64,000 nt of DNA from Spirochaetia bacterium (GCA_022768865.1 JALELH010000030.1:27077-91076); one strand, 5' to 3'; counted from the first letter of the stretch, positions 48,428 to 58,268 are shown. The notes: a model not told the origin generated them from the letters alone. Translations and numbers: made by a program.

Positions 48428-49348
48428 CTAGTTGATTGTCCAGCGGTTGCCTTCCCTAGAAAATCTTCTTGCATTTACTTCAAGAATCCTTCCGTCTTCT
48501 CCGGACATTTTTACCATGGAAGTAATAGGATTAACTTCTGTTACGCGGAAGTTTGTATTGTCGTAGTAAAGCCTTATGCCTTCGTTAGGAAGTTTTTTCC
48601 TTGCTTCTGCATACCAGTCGTATTCGTAACTTAAGCAGCACAAAAGGCGGCCGCAGTGTCCGCTTATTTTCATTGAATTTAAGCTTAAGTTCTGATCTTT
48701 TGCCATGCGGATGCTTACAGGACGAAGTTTATCGCTTATGCAGTTGCAGCAATATGGCCTGCCGCATACACCTAATCCGCCTGTGATACGACTTTCGTCC
48801 CTGACTCCAATCTGGCGCAGTTCAATGCGCATTTTAAAAATAGATACTAAATCTTTTACCAGGTCTCTGAAGTCTACGCGGTTTTCGCTGGAAAAGAAAA
48901 ACAACGCCTTCGGTTCACCAACAAGAAAATGAACTGTAATAAGTTTCATGTCAAGTTTGTGGTGTGCAACTTTTTCCTTAAACTTTATAAAGGCATCTTT
49001 TTCTGTTTCTGCAAGATGAGCTGCTTTTTCTAAATCTTCCTTATTTGCAATTCTTGCAATTTCCACAACATCAGAAGGTTTAATTCCGACCGGGCTTTTT
49101 GAAGGCCCAAGATTTTTTGCAAGATCCAGTCCGTAGCGGGTAGGAATAATTACATCATCTCCGGTTTTTATTTTCATTCCCTGCGGAACAGTTGCATAAA
49201 TGCCTTCAAAAGAATATGCAAGCCTTAACTTATAAAGTTCCTTCGGGAAAACATATTCTTCGCTGTCTGTATCCTGGGAATAATTATCTTCAAGAGAAGA
49301 AAGGTCTTCCGAATCATCATCTATATCATTTTCAAAAATGTCTGACAT
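48428..49348 (-). CDS. PSP1 C-terminal domain protein (RicT-like)
   Basis: 'KMRIELRQIGVRDESRITGGLGVCGRPYCCNCISDKLRPVSIRMAKDQNLSLNSMKISGHCGRLLCCLSYE'. Confidence 0.85.
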   Translation of the reverse strand: MSDIFENDIDDDSEDLSSLEDNYSQDTDSEEYVFPKELYKLRLAYSFEGIYATVPQGMKIKTGDDVIIPTRYGLDLAKNLGPSKSPVGIKPSDVVEIARIANKEDLEKAAHLAETEKDAFIKFKEKVAHHKLDMKLITVHFLVGEPKALFFFSSENRVDFRDLVKDLVSIFKMRIELRQIGVRDESRITGGLGVCGRPYCCNCISDKLRPVSIRMAKDQNLSLNSMKISGHCGRLLCCLSYEYDWYAEARKKLPNEGIRLYYDNTNFRVTEVNPITSMVKMSGEDGRILEVNARRFSREGNRWTIN

Positions 49349-49393
49349 TATAATTTCCTGTTTGTGTAAAACTTATATAGAATATTTTATCAT

Positions 49394-49951
49394 TCAAGAG
49401 GCATAAAGGTCTACAAGAAGTCCTTTAAGTTCATTAATCTTTTCCAGCATCCTTAAAGTTTTTCTGTGAATGTCATTTGCGGGATTTATAAGCCAGCGTG
49501 CCATTTCATCAAGTTTTTCATTTATGATTTTCATCTGGCAGTGCGGTTCCCGCTGAACCCCGCGTCTAGCGGATCTTCTTACTTTTTTAAATTCAAGGTT
49601 ATGCTTTACAACGTAGCGCATGAAATTAGTAACTTTTTTTCTGTAGTCTGCAAAAACATCCGGTGTCTGATGATCTTTTAAAACATCTGCTGCAGAATCA
49701 GCCTGATCCCTTAGCCATACAGCCGCTTCTTCAAGATCCATGTCAGCAATTTCAATGGGAAATCCGTCCTGTGTGAACTGAACCTGCTGCTGTGCCTTTT
49801 CAAAAAGAGATGCAAAAATTCCTTTTCTTGAATTAGGTTTTTCTGTTTTGTTTTCTTTAGAAGTTTTGCCTGCCTGCTGTGCTGCCGCTGTTTGTGCAGC
49901 AGACTGTGCCGCCTGAAAGTATATGGAAGAAGAATTAACGTCTAATGCCAT
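49394..49951 (-). CDS. Conserved hypothetical (spirochaete)
   Basis: ORF closely packed with the bactofilin gene; no recognised domain. Confidence 0.7.
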   Translation of the reverse strand: MALDVNSSSIYFQAAQSAAQTAAAQQAGKTSKENKTEKPNSRKGIFASLFEKAQQQVQFTQDGFPIEIADMDLEEAAVWLRDQADSAADVLKDHQTPDVFADYRKKVTNFMRYVVKHNLEFKKVRRSARRGVQREPHCQMKIINEKLDEMARWLINPANDIHRKTLRMLEKINELKGLLVDLYAS

Positions 49952-49952
49952 G

Positions 49953-50366
49953 CTAAATCCTGACAGACATGGAACTGATGGCTTTTACATTTTCCCAGTC
50001 TGAAATTGCTTTTTCATAATCAGAGTTTTCAAACCTGGAAATACAATGCCCGTGAATTATTACATTTTCTTCGGAATAAAGCTTTTTTGTCTGAATGTCG
50101 CCGATTACTGCGCTTGTAGAAAGCAAGCGGACAAACTCCGGAGCAACAATATTTCCCAAAATAATGCCGCCGATAATTGTAACGGAACGTCCTGTAACAT
50201 TTCCGCGGATTCTTGCATTTTCTCCAATGATAATGTTTCCTGCAACTTCAAGATTGCCGTCAATGTCTCCGTCAATTCTTGCAAAGCCATTAATCTTAAC
50301 GTCCCCTTTAAAAGAAGAACCTGCTCCTAAAATACTGTTGATGGAAATATTATCTGTAAGTGCCAT
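49953..50366 (-). CDS. Bactofilin (polymer-forming cytoskeletal protein)
   Basis: 'SILGAGSSFKGDVKINGFARIDGDIDGNLEVAGNIIIGENARIRGNVTGRSVTIIGGIILGNI' beta-helix repeats. Confidence 0.92.
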   Translation of the reverse strand: MALTDNISINSILGAGSSFKGDVKINGFARIDGDIDGNLEVAGNIIIGENARIRGNVTGRSVTIIGGIILGNIVAPEFVRLLSTSAVIGDIQTKKLYSEENVIIHGHCISRFENSDYEKAISDWENVKAISSMSVRI

Positions 50367-50368
50367 TT

Positions 50369-51382
50369 TTATTTTACGTTAATATATTTTGCCGGATCTA
50401 CAACATCCGAACCAATATGAACTTCATAATGAAGGTGAGATCCGGTTGAAATACCAGTATTACCTATTGTTCCGATAATCTGACGCTGATTTACAATATC
50501 GCCTTTTTTAACGCGCGTTGTTGCAAGGTGAGCATAGCGTGTATAGATTCCGTGCTTATGTTTAATGATTATAAAGTTACCAAAGTCATCAGAATAACCA
50601 ACGGTAACAATCTGGCCGTTTGCCGTTGCAATAACAGGGTCTCCGCTTCTCCATGTAGAAAAGTCAAGACCTTTATGAATATACCACTGCTGTGTAATAG
50701 GGTGAATGTTTTGGCCGAATTCCATGGAAATATGCCCAATACCGTTTTTAATAGGCCATACATTCGGGATGTCAGAAAACAAGGTTCCCTGGTTTTCAAG
50801 CATTTTACCAATCTGTTCAACAGGGCGGACTGCGCTTTCAAGATAAGAAGTTAGCTGACGTATATCTGAAGTTTCTTTTAAAGATCCGGAAGTAATATCC
50901 TGTGTATCAAAAAGTGAAGAAAGATCAGAATTCTTTCCTGTAGATTTTGAAGTTGCAGTACTTTGATTAATACCAAGCAAAGAAAGGGACTGGCTTAAAG
51001 AAGACTGAAATCTTTTTGCTGTCTGAAGAAGATTATTGTTTTCATCACGGAGTTCATCAAGGCTTGCAAGGGTTTCACGGTTTTCTTCCCTTAAACGTGA
51101 TATTTCTGTTCCTGATGCATGATTTCTGTGATTAAAATAAATAAAGGAACAGCAGACACCAGTTGTAATTGCAATGCCTAAAACAAGGGCAAAAACATTT
51201 GTCTGCACACTGATTACTTTTCCGTTTGAATGTGGAACAATCATCAAAGTAAGTTTACCGTCAAAGAATTTAACGATGCGCATAAGGAACCTGCCTGCTG
51301 ATGCAAAGAAAGCACCGGAAGCATGAGCCATGCGGGAAACTAAATTCTTTTCTAAACGTTTAAACTTACGTGTATGAGCCAC
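50369..51382 (-). CDS. M23-family metallopeptidase
   Basis: N-terminal TM and coiled coil; 'HPITQQWYIHKGLDFSTWRSGDPVIATANGQIVTVGYSDDFGNFIIIKHKHGIYTRYAHL', 'TGISTGSHLHYEVHIG'. Confidence 0.93.
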   Translation of the reverse strand: MAHTRKFKRLEKNLVSRMAHASGAFFASAGRFLMRIVKFFDGKLTLMIVPHSNGKVISVQTNVFALVLGIAITTGVCCSFIYFNHRNHASGTEISRLREENRETLASLDELRDENNNLLQTAKRFQSSLSQSLSLLGINQSTATSKSTGKNSDLSSLFDTQDITSGSLKETSDIRQLTSYLESAVRPVEQIGKMLENQGTLFSDIPNVWPIKNGIGHISMEFGQNIHPITQQWYIHKGLDFSTWRSGDPVIATANGQIVTVGYSDDFGNFIIIKHKHGIYTRYAHLATTRVKKGDIVNQRQIIGTIGNTGISTGSHLHYEVHIGSDVVDPAKYINVK

Positions 51383-51478
51383 GATTTACCTCAACTTGAC
51401 CATTATAGCAAACAGTTGTTAGTAGTTGCAAGTGAATTTCCAGTATCCGTAAATTGCCGGCAGCCGGCAAAATATAGT

Positions 51479-51507
51479 TTGACTTGAAAATACTACTATG
51501 ATATTCT
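51479..51507 (+). promoter_or_regulatory. Sigma70-type promoter candidate upstream of tatD
   Basis: TTGACT (51479-51484), 17-nt spacer, TATTCT (51502-51507). Confidence 0.5.
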
Positions 51508-51543
51508 TATATATTATCGGTTAAAGAACTCGTAATGTGACGG

Positions 51544-51577
51544 AATTCTGAAGGTTATCTTTCAGAATTATTTTTTT
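51544..51577 (+). terminator. Leader terminator-like hairpin before tatD
   Basis: AATTCTGAA(51544-51552)-8 nt-TTCAGAATT(51561-51569) then ATTTTTTTATTTT. Confidence 0.7.
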
Positions 51578-51608
51578 ATTTTCAAACATAAAGTTTTAAG
51601 GAAAAGCC

Positions 51609-52412
51609 ATGCAGTTATTTGATACTCACGCCCACATCGGGTTGATTTACAATGACCCGATCAGACAGATTAGTGTAATTCAGCAGGCAAAGCTTGCAGG
51701 TGTTGCCCGTATTGTCAGCATCAACAACAGTCTTTTTGACTTTAAAAAAGAATATCCTATTCTGAAATCACAGAAAGGAATTTACCATGCCGTTGGTGTT
51801 GCTCCGTCGGAGATTATGGCTCCGGGAAAAGACTGGATAAAGACAATCGACGAAAGTGCAGAGCTTCCTAATGTTGTAGCCATAGGGGAAACAGGTCTTG
51901 ATTACTGCAAGAAATATGGTGACAAAAGGACACAGATTGAATTTTTCATCACCCAGCTTGATTTAGCCCAGAAGCACAATAAGCCTGCAATTGTTCATAA
52001 CAGGGAAGCAGGGAAAGATATTCTTGAAATTTTAAAAGACAGGATTCCGGACAAAGGCATTGTTTTCCACTGCTACAGCGAAAATGCCGCCTATGCAATG
52101 GAATGTCTTGAAGCCGGATTAAATGTTTACTTTTCTTTTGCAGGAAATTTGACATACCGCAATGCAAGAAATCTTCATGAAACTGTATTTGCCCTAAAGG
52201 ACGCAGGTGCAACAGACAGGATTCTTATAGAAACAGAAAGCCCCTTTATGGCTCCTGCAATAAAAAAGGACGAAAGAACCATGCCTGCTTTTCTTCCATA
52301 TACAGCAGCTTTCCTTGGCGATATGCTGGAAATGGATCAGGAATCCCTTGCTGCCATGCTATGGACAAACAGCTGTAAATTCTTCGGACTGCCGGAAGGC
52401 AAGAATCACTAA
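51609..52412 (+). CDS. tatD: TatD-family hydrolase
   Basis: 'QLFDTHAHIGLIYND', 'VAIGETGLDYC', 'KPAIVHNREAGKDILEILKD', 'ILIETESPFMAP'. Confidence 0.9.
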   Translation: MQLFDTHAHIGLIYNDPIRQISVIQQAKLAGVARIVSINNSLFDFKKEYPILKSQKGIYHAVGVAPSEIMAPGKDWIKTIDESAELPNVVAIGETGLDYCKKYGDKRTQIEFFITQLDLAQKHNKPAIVHNREAGKDILEILKDRIPDKGIVFHCYSENAAYAMECLEAGLNVYFSFAGNLTYRNARNLHETVFALKDAGATDRILIETESPFMAPAIKKDERTMPAFLPYTAAFLGDMLEMDQESLAAMLWTNSCKFFGLPEGKNH

Positions 52413-53426
52413 TTGAACGGCTTATATCACCCCGTAGACATCGGGCCTTTACATATTGAAGGAAACCTCTTTCTTGCTCCCATTGCCGGCTACAGCGATA
52501 GGGCCTTCCGCAGTCTTTGCATAGATTGCGGTGCTTCCTTTTGTACAACGGAAATGGTGAGTGCAGAAGCCCTGACCCGCGGAAACATAAAAACAGCAGA
52601 TTTAATGGCACGGGCACCCAACGAAAAAAAATATGCCGTTCAGATTTTTGGTGGCAATGCAGAAGTTATGGCAGCAGCAGCAAAAATTGTTCTGGAAAAA
52701 ACAACCTGCGAATCCATAGACATAAACGGAGGCTGTCCTGTTCCTAAAATCGTAAAATCCGGTGCAGGCAGCATGCTTACAAAAGAACCGGAAAGGCTTT
52801 TTTCCATAGTAAAGGCCGTAAAGGAATCTTCCATTAATTATACAAAAGAACATCCGGAAAGGGGAAATGTTCCCGTAACCATAAAAATAAGAAGCGGATG
52901 GGACAGCGAACACATAACATGGGAGGAAAACCTTGAAGCAGCCATAGAAGCCGGTGCCGATGCCCTTACAATTCACGCAAGAACAAGGGCACAGGGCTAT
53001 GCAGGAAAAGCAGACTGGCAGCTGCAGGCAGAACTCGTTGAGCAGGCAAAAAAGCGTATACCGGTTTTTGGAAGCGGAGATGCCTTTACTCCTGAAACCG
53101 CAGAACAGATGCTGAAGGAAACTGCCTGCGATGGCGTAATGTTTGCACGCGGAGCCATGGGAGATCCCTTCCTTTTCCGCCGCACCATACAGTATCTTAC
53201 CCAGGGTAATTATATAGAAGAAACTGTGGCAGAGCGCATTGCAGCAGGCTTTAAAGAGCTGGCCATAAACATGGACCAGTTTGGCGAAAAAAGTGCCTGC
53301 CTTCAGATGCGTAAGAAATTCTGTGCCTATTCAAGCGGAATCCGAGGCGGCTCACAAATCCGTGCCAGACTGGTCCGTGCAGAAACGGAAGAAGATTACC
53401 GCCACATCCTTGCTGAATTTCTGTAA
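52413..53426 (+). CDS. dus: tRNA-dihydrouridine synthase
   Basis: 'LAPIAGYSDRAFRSLCIDCGASFCTTEMVSAEAL', 'IDINGGCPVPKIVKSGAGSML', 'ALTIHARTRAQGYAGKADW', 'VMFARGAMGDPFLF'. TTG start. Confidence 0.92.
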   Translation: MNGLYHPVDIGPLHIEGNLFLAPIAGYSDRAFRSLCIDCGASFCTTEMVSAEALTRGNIKTADLMARAPNEKKYAVQIFGGNAEVMAAAAKIVLEKTTCESIDINGGCPVPKIVKSGAGSMLTKEPERLFSIVKAVKESSINYTKEHPERGNVPVTIKIRSGWDSEHITWEENLEAAIEAGADALTIHARTRAQGYAGKADWQLQAELVEQAKKRIPVFGSGDAFTPETAEQMLKETACDGVMFARGAMGDPFLFRRTIQYLTQGNYIEETVAERIAAGFKELAINMDQFGEKSACLQMRKKFCAYSSGIRGGSQIRARLVRAETEEDYRHILAEFL

Positions 53427-53527
53427 ATTTTTGCGACGGGCGGTTGGCAAACAGCCAGAACCCATATTTAATTTCATTTCAATCTTTTTATTTACACGAA
53501 TTGCGTCACAATGTATAATCATGCATT

Positions 53528-55105
53528 ATGGGTTTTTTGCAAAAGCTATCGGAATTCTTTCAGTCACTATTTTCTCCTAATTCACCAGAAGCAATACAGC
53601 GTCAGGCTGTCAGAAAAATAGAAAATGATTTAAAGACCATAGCCCCGGACCTTTATAAAAATGGACTTATTCAGCCTGCCTTTGCAGAAACCTTAAGAAT
53701 TCTTTTTCAGAATACAGAACCAGTTCTTGATGTATTATCCCAGACTTTATGTTCACCAGATTTAGAATGTTCAAGGCGCTTTGAAGAACAGCTTCTGCTT
53801 ACAGGATTTTCAGAAGAAGCAAAAACAACCCTTGAAGATTTTGCCTATGAAAACAGAAAGGCCGGAGCCATGCAGGCAGATTCCGTAACAAGATATTTTG
53901 AAACAGAACACAGAAAACTTGAAAAAGTCATACGCGAACTTAATTCCCCGGAATTCATAAAAATTGATGCAACTTTAGACAAAATAAAGCAGCTAAACGA
54001 CATCTGCCGTTTCAGCTATATTACCGCCCTTAAAGTTTTTGACAGCGACTATAAAACAAAACCAGACTATACTCCGGACTTTCAGCCTTTACCGCCGGAC
54101 CTTTTAGAAAACAGCCTGCTGGACTTGTACTTTGTTCTTGCAGACATGGACATTACAAATTCAGTTTACAACGCTGTTCTTGCCCTGGCACGCCTTAGTC
54201 ATGGCGGCACAATGTCTGCATCTTTTGCGGCAAACTTAAAGGACAACTTCAAAAAAATCCAGGGCATTATAAAGCACGTATTTACAAAAGAAGTCCTTAT
54301 GGATTTTATCCGTCTTGCAAAAAAGAACTGCGAATTTGTTCCTGACCGTTCAATTTATAAAGGAAACGCAAGGCAAAAATATGCCGACTATCTTGAAAAA
54401 AGATTCCGCGTAGACGAATCAAGACTGAAGAGTGAAATCCAGGATGCAACCATAAGCAACGAAATAAACCAGATTTTCGGACAGCTTCAGCTGGATCCTG
54501 TAACAGGATACAGCAAGGAACTGGACAATCAGCTGCGCCAGAGCACACCGTGTTCCTTTATGTGGATTACACCAATGCAGCTTTTAAAAAACTTTCTGAA
54601 GCATTATTTTACCGAGCATATAAAACCGCTTCTTAACGACATTGTAATAGAAGGTTTTTTTGTAAACCAGTCTTATAAATCTGAATTTTCATCAGCCGTG
54701 TTTGCTTTAAACGATGCCGCAGAACGCATAAATGCCTTTGAATCAAAGTTTAAGCGCGGAAATCCTTTTGACGAAGCAAACATTACGTCCCTTATAAAGG
54801 ACAGTCACAAAGATACTTCCTTTGAATCTACCCTGAAAGACATGATAGACAAAGTTAATAAAACTGCAAAAGAACTTATTCAGAACGAGACAACCAATGT
54901 GTTCCAGCTGTATAAGAAAATCAGCGAAATTCTTGTAGAAGCAAAAAAACCGAATTCCGATGTAATCCAGAACCTTAAAGTCCTTATGATTTCTTCAAGA
55001 AACCGTGACAATACTGACTTTATGGAAAACCAGCATGGACAATGGAAGGTTTTTCTTGAAATAATGAAAAATTATGTTATAATCGGAACGATAGAGAAAA
55101 AATAA
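53528..55105 (+). CDS. Conserved hypothetical (spirochaete, 525 aa)
   Basis: Long ORF abutting the GGDEF gene; no recognised domain. Confidence 0.8.
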   Translation: MGFLQKLSEFFQSLFSPNSPEAIQRQAVRKIENDLKTIAPDLYKNGLIQPAFAETLRILFQNTEPVLDVLSQTLCSPDLECSRRFEEQLLLTGFSEEAKTTLEDFAYENRKAGAMQADSVTRYFETEHRKLEKVIRELNSPEFIKIDATLDKIKQLNDICRFSYITALKVFDSDYKTKPDYTPDFQPLPPDLLENSLLDLYFVLADMDITNSVYNAVLALARLSHGGTMSASFAANLKDNFKKIQGIIKHVFTKEVLMDFIRLAKKNCEFVPDRSIYKGNARQKYADYLEKRFRVDESRLKSEIQDATISNEINQIFGQLQLDPVTGYSKELDNQLRQSTPCSFMWITPMQLLKNFLKHYFTEHIKPLLNDIVIEGFFVNQSYKSEFSSAVFALNDAAERINAFESKFKRGNPFDEANITSLIKDSHKDTSFESTLKDMIDKVNKTAKELIQNETTNVFQLYKKISEILVEAKKPNSDVIQNLKVLMISSRNRDNTDFMENQHGQWKVFLEIMKNYVIIGTIEKK

Positions 55106-56203
55106 ATGGCAAAAAAAGTCCGGACAAAAACAAAGAAAACAGAAAATGACGTTATCGCAGATTTTGAGAAGCATATCTATGATCTTCAGCAGTTGCTGGA
55201 AATTGCCCGTTCTTTCTGCACAACAATCGAACTTGACCCTCTTGTAGAATCCATTCTCTATATTGCCATGGCACAGATGCGCGTAACAGGTGCCGGTATT
55301 TTTGTAAGCAACGAAATCAACAACGAAAACTGCTATATTCTTTCTGATCACTACAGCGGAATTGCCATAGACCCTACTTTTGAATACAAAATCCCGCTGG
55401 ATTCAGAACTTGTAAAATTCCTTACGGAAGCAAACAACCTTTATACAATAAAGGAACTTAAGCAGCTGGTTCCGTCTTCAAAAGAATTTCCCATGCTTGA
55501 AAGCTTAAACCCGTCTTTAATCGTTCCCCTTTCATTAAAAAACCGTCTGACCGGTATTATTGTAATGGGCGAACGCATTTACGTAGACGGAATGGAATCT
55601 TCCTATACTGCTTACGAACGTGATGAAATCCAGACCATTGCTTCCCTTGCTTCTGTTGCAATCCACAACGCTTCTCTTATTGAACAGGCATCAACAGACA
55701 TGATGACCCACCTTAAGCTGAAGTTCTTCTTCTTTAACATTCTGGAAGACAGGCTTGATAAAGCTTTTGCCCAGGACGAAAAGCTGAGCATTTTAATGTT
55801 TGACATTGACTTTTTCAAAAGGTTTAACGATACATACGGTCATGTCTGCGGCGACTACGTCCTTCAGCATGTAGCAAAGATAATAAAGGAAAGCATCCGC
55901 GACGTAGATATGGCATGCCGCTATGGCGGGGAAGAATTTACCGTAATGCTTTGCAACACGGATGCAGAAGGTGCCTTTAACGTTGCAGAAAGAATACGCA
56001 AGAAGATAGAAGAAACAGAACTTGATTACGAAGGCAACAAAATGAACCTTACCATTTCCTGCGGCATTTCTGAATTTGACCGTGAAAAAAATGCCGTCCG
56101 CAGTGCAAAGATTCTTGTTGACCAGGCAGACAAGGCACTTTATGTTTCAAAAGAAAACGGCAGAAACCGGGTTTCCATTGCAGAGCATGAAGAAATAAAA
56201 TAA
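55106..56203 (+). CDS. GAF-GGDEF diguanylate cyclase
   Basis: GAF-like N-terminus; 'LSILMFDIDFFKRFNDTYGHVCGDYVLQHVAK', 'ACRYGGEEFTVMLCNTD'. Confidence 0.92.
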   Translation: MAKKVRTKTKKTENDVIADFEKHIYDLQQLLEIARSFCTTIELDPLVESILYIAMAQMRVTGAGIFVSNEINNENCYILSDHYSGIAIDPTFEYKIPLDSELVKFLTEANNLYTIKELKQLVPSSKEFPMLESLNPSLIVPLSLKNRLTGIIVMGERIYVDGMESSYTAYERDEIQTIASLASVAIHNASLIEQASTDMMTHLKLKFFFFNILEDRLDKAFAQDEKLSILMFDIDFFKRFNDTYGHVCGDYVLQHVAKIIKESIRDVDMACRYGGEEFTVMLCNTDAEGAFNVAERIRKKIEETELDYEGNKMNLTISCGISEFDREKNAVRSAKILVDQADKALYVSKENGRNRVSIAEHEEIK

Positions 56204-56215
56204 AATATCTTCATA

Positions 56216-56836
56216 ATGAATTTACTGAAAAAACCTTTTTCCTACGCCTTTTATAATGCCACCATGGCAATTATCTTCATCAACATTGCGTGTCTATTTA
56301 TTATTCAGCTGATACCGCGCCTTCCAATTTATCTTGGCCTTTCTTTTGCAGGCCTCAGGCTTCATTATTTCTGGCAGCCCTTAACCTATCTTTTTGTTCA
56401 CGGTTCATGGCGGCACATTCTCTTTAACATGATTGCACTTTTTTTCTTTGGCATTAAGTTTGAAAAAGCCGTTGGTTCAAAAGAATTCCTTTTATTCTAT
56501 TTTGTATGCGGAATTCTGGACGGCCTTATGTGCATGGCAATTTACTGGTTTTTCGGAATGAATGTCCTTTTGATTGGTGCAAGCGGTGCAATTTATGCAG
56601 TGCTTTTTGCATACGCCGTAGTCTTTCCGCGGGATGTAATTTACATCTGGGGAATACTTCCTGTGCAGGCACCTATTTTAGTTTTAGTTTATGCAGTTAT
56701 AGAATTTTTAAGCCAGTTTTCAGGCAGAGGCGGAATTTCCCACGTTGCCCATTTAAGCGGACTGTTACTTGCATGGCTTTATTTTGTTATCCGTATGGGA
56801 ATTAATCCGCTGAAAGTCTGGCGCAATAATTTATAG
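56216..56836 (+). CDS. Rhomboid-family intramembrane serine protease
   Basis: 'QPLTYLFVHGSWRHILFNMIALFFFG', 'LIGASGAIYAVLFAYA' (GASG), 'HVAHLSGLLLAW'. Confidence 0.9.
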   Translation: MNLLKKPFSYAFYNATMAIIFINIACLFIIQLIPRLPIYLGLSFAGLRLHYFWQPLTYLFVHGSWRHILFNMIALFFFGIKFEKAVGSKEFLLFYFVCGILDGLMCMAIYWFFGMNVLLIGASGAIYAVLFAYAVVFPRDVIYIWGILPVQAPILVLVYAVIEFLSQFSGRGGISHVAHLSGLLLAWLYFVIRMGINPLKVWRNNL

Positions 56837-56882
56837 GTAAAGTAATAATTACAAAAGGGAGCATTAACTTGCAACTTTAACC

Positions 56883-56927
56883 TGTCATTCCGAACTTTAG
56901 TCTGTCATCCTGAACTTGTTTCAGGAT
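56883..56927 (+). repeat. REP-like repeat GTCATTCCGAACTT / GTCATCCTGAACTTGTTTCAGGATC
   Basis: ATCCTGAA-CTTGT-TTCAGGAT perfect hairpin (56907-56927), preceded by a half copy CTGTCATTCCGAACTT; related to 23591-23614. Confidence 0.7.
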
Positions 56928-56949
56928 CTGCAAATGGAAAACAACATAT

Positions 56950-57708
56950 ATGAAACGTCTATTAACTATTATTATAGCGGTTTTAATTTCTTCACTTTGC
57001 CTTAATGCCCAGGTTCAGGAGCAGGACAAGCAGCTTAGAATCCTTGTCTGGGCAGACCTGGATGCTTTTCCCGGTTCCTTTGAAGAAGCAGAAAAACAAA
57101 AAGGCAAAGAAACTGACGGGCCTGCAAACACAGAAGAGTCTTCCATAAATAGCACTTCAGATAAAAACGACTTTCAGAAAATGTTCGGCTTTGCCATTGA
57201 ACGATCAAAACTTATAGCTCCCTTCCTGCTCAACGGTATGATCAGCGGCTGGCAGTTTGAATACACCCCCTACGACAAACGCCGCGGCGTAGAAGAATAC
57301 TGGGACTTTAAGGAAATAAAACCCTTTGATAAAAAACTGAATACAATAGAATTTCATGAACCGGAAGCACAGGACGGCAAACTTTTAAGCCGCGTCTATT
57401 GCAACAGGACGGAACAGCAGCAGCTTGAATACAGGCGCTGGTGTTCCATAGTCCACCCTCACATAAAGGGAATCGGGCATGGTTCCATAGAAAAAGGCTT
57501 TGACGGAATAAAAGACGCCTGCAGCATGGCACTAAAGGAAGCAGTCAGGCAATACTGGCGCACTTTAGAAAAAAACAAGCCAAAGGAAATATCAGGCACA
57601 GTCCTTTTAATCAGGGACCCGAGAATCTACGTAAAAAACGGACAGTATATAGTCGACCTTGATTTTTTCCTTGAAACTGATAGAATAATCAAATACACAC
57701 AATTTTAA
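56950..57708 (+). CDS. Secreted hypothetical protein
   Basis: Signal peptide MKRLLTIIIAVLISSLCLNAQ; no recognised domain. Confidence 0.75.
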   Translation: MKRLLTIIIAVLISSLCLNAQVQEQDKQLRILVWADLDAFPGSFEEAEKQKGKETDGPANTEESSINSTSDKNDFQKMFGFAIERSKLIAPFLLNGMISGWQFEYTPYDKRRGVEEYWDFKEIKPFDKKLNTIEFHEPEAQDGKLLSRVYCNRTEQQQLEYRRWCSIVHPHIKGIGHGSIEKGFDGIKDACSMALKEAVRQYWRTLEKNKPKEISGTVLLIRDPRIYVKNGQYIVDLDFFLETDRIIKYTQF

Positions 57709-57730
57709 TGTGCCCAACAGGAGGAATCAC

Positions 57731-58171
57731 ATGAAAAAGATATTAATGTTTGCAGTGGCAGCTATATTTGCACTCGGTTCAGTTTTTGCACAGGATGCAG
57801 ATGAAATTCTTGCAGAAGTTGCAGCAGAAGAACAGGCAAATGATCCTAATGCTGTTCAGACAATTGAGATTGAAGACAACGAAGAATACAAGGCTCTTCA
57901 TCCAAAAGCAAATAAAGTAACACTCACTTTAACCTTTACACCCCTTACAGGCGAAGCAACTTTCACATACGTATGTGTTCGTTCTTCATACGACAAAGGT
58001 GAAGCAATGAATGTTGCCATGGCTGTATATCAGGACTTTGCAGCAGAACACAAGTACAAGCACTACCGCTACATTGACAACAGAAAAAATTCACTTGGCG
58101 AAGAAAAGAATTACAAGAACGGAAAAATTCCATACGTTTCTTACACATCAAAAGTACTCTTTACAAAGTAA
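57731..58171 (+). CDS. Secreted hypothetical protein
   Basis: Signal peptide MKKILMFAVAAIFALGSVFAQ with RBS (AGGAGG) upstream; start 57731. Confidence 0.75.
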   Translation: MKKILMFAVAAIFALGSVFAQDADEILAEVAAEEQANDPNAVQTIEIEDNEEYKALHPKANKVTLTLTFTPLTGEATFTYVCVRSSYDKGEAMNVAMAVYQDFAAEHKYKHYRYIDNRKNSLGEEKNYKNGKIPYVSYTSKVLFTK

Positions 58172-58268
58172 TTCATATTAAACGCAAACTTCACAGGTTC
58201 TTTTATAAGTTGGTTAAAACCGGTTTATAAAAGGGCCTGCAGTAATATTTTTTCAGGCAGAATAAAAA

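Noticed and set aside
58200-58268. Possible T-box-like leader before pheS
   Set aside because: Only an imperfect AT-rich hairpin (CTTTTATAA...TTATAAAAG) is visible; no T-box consensus or specifier loop can be recognised.
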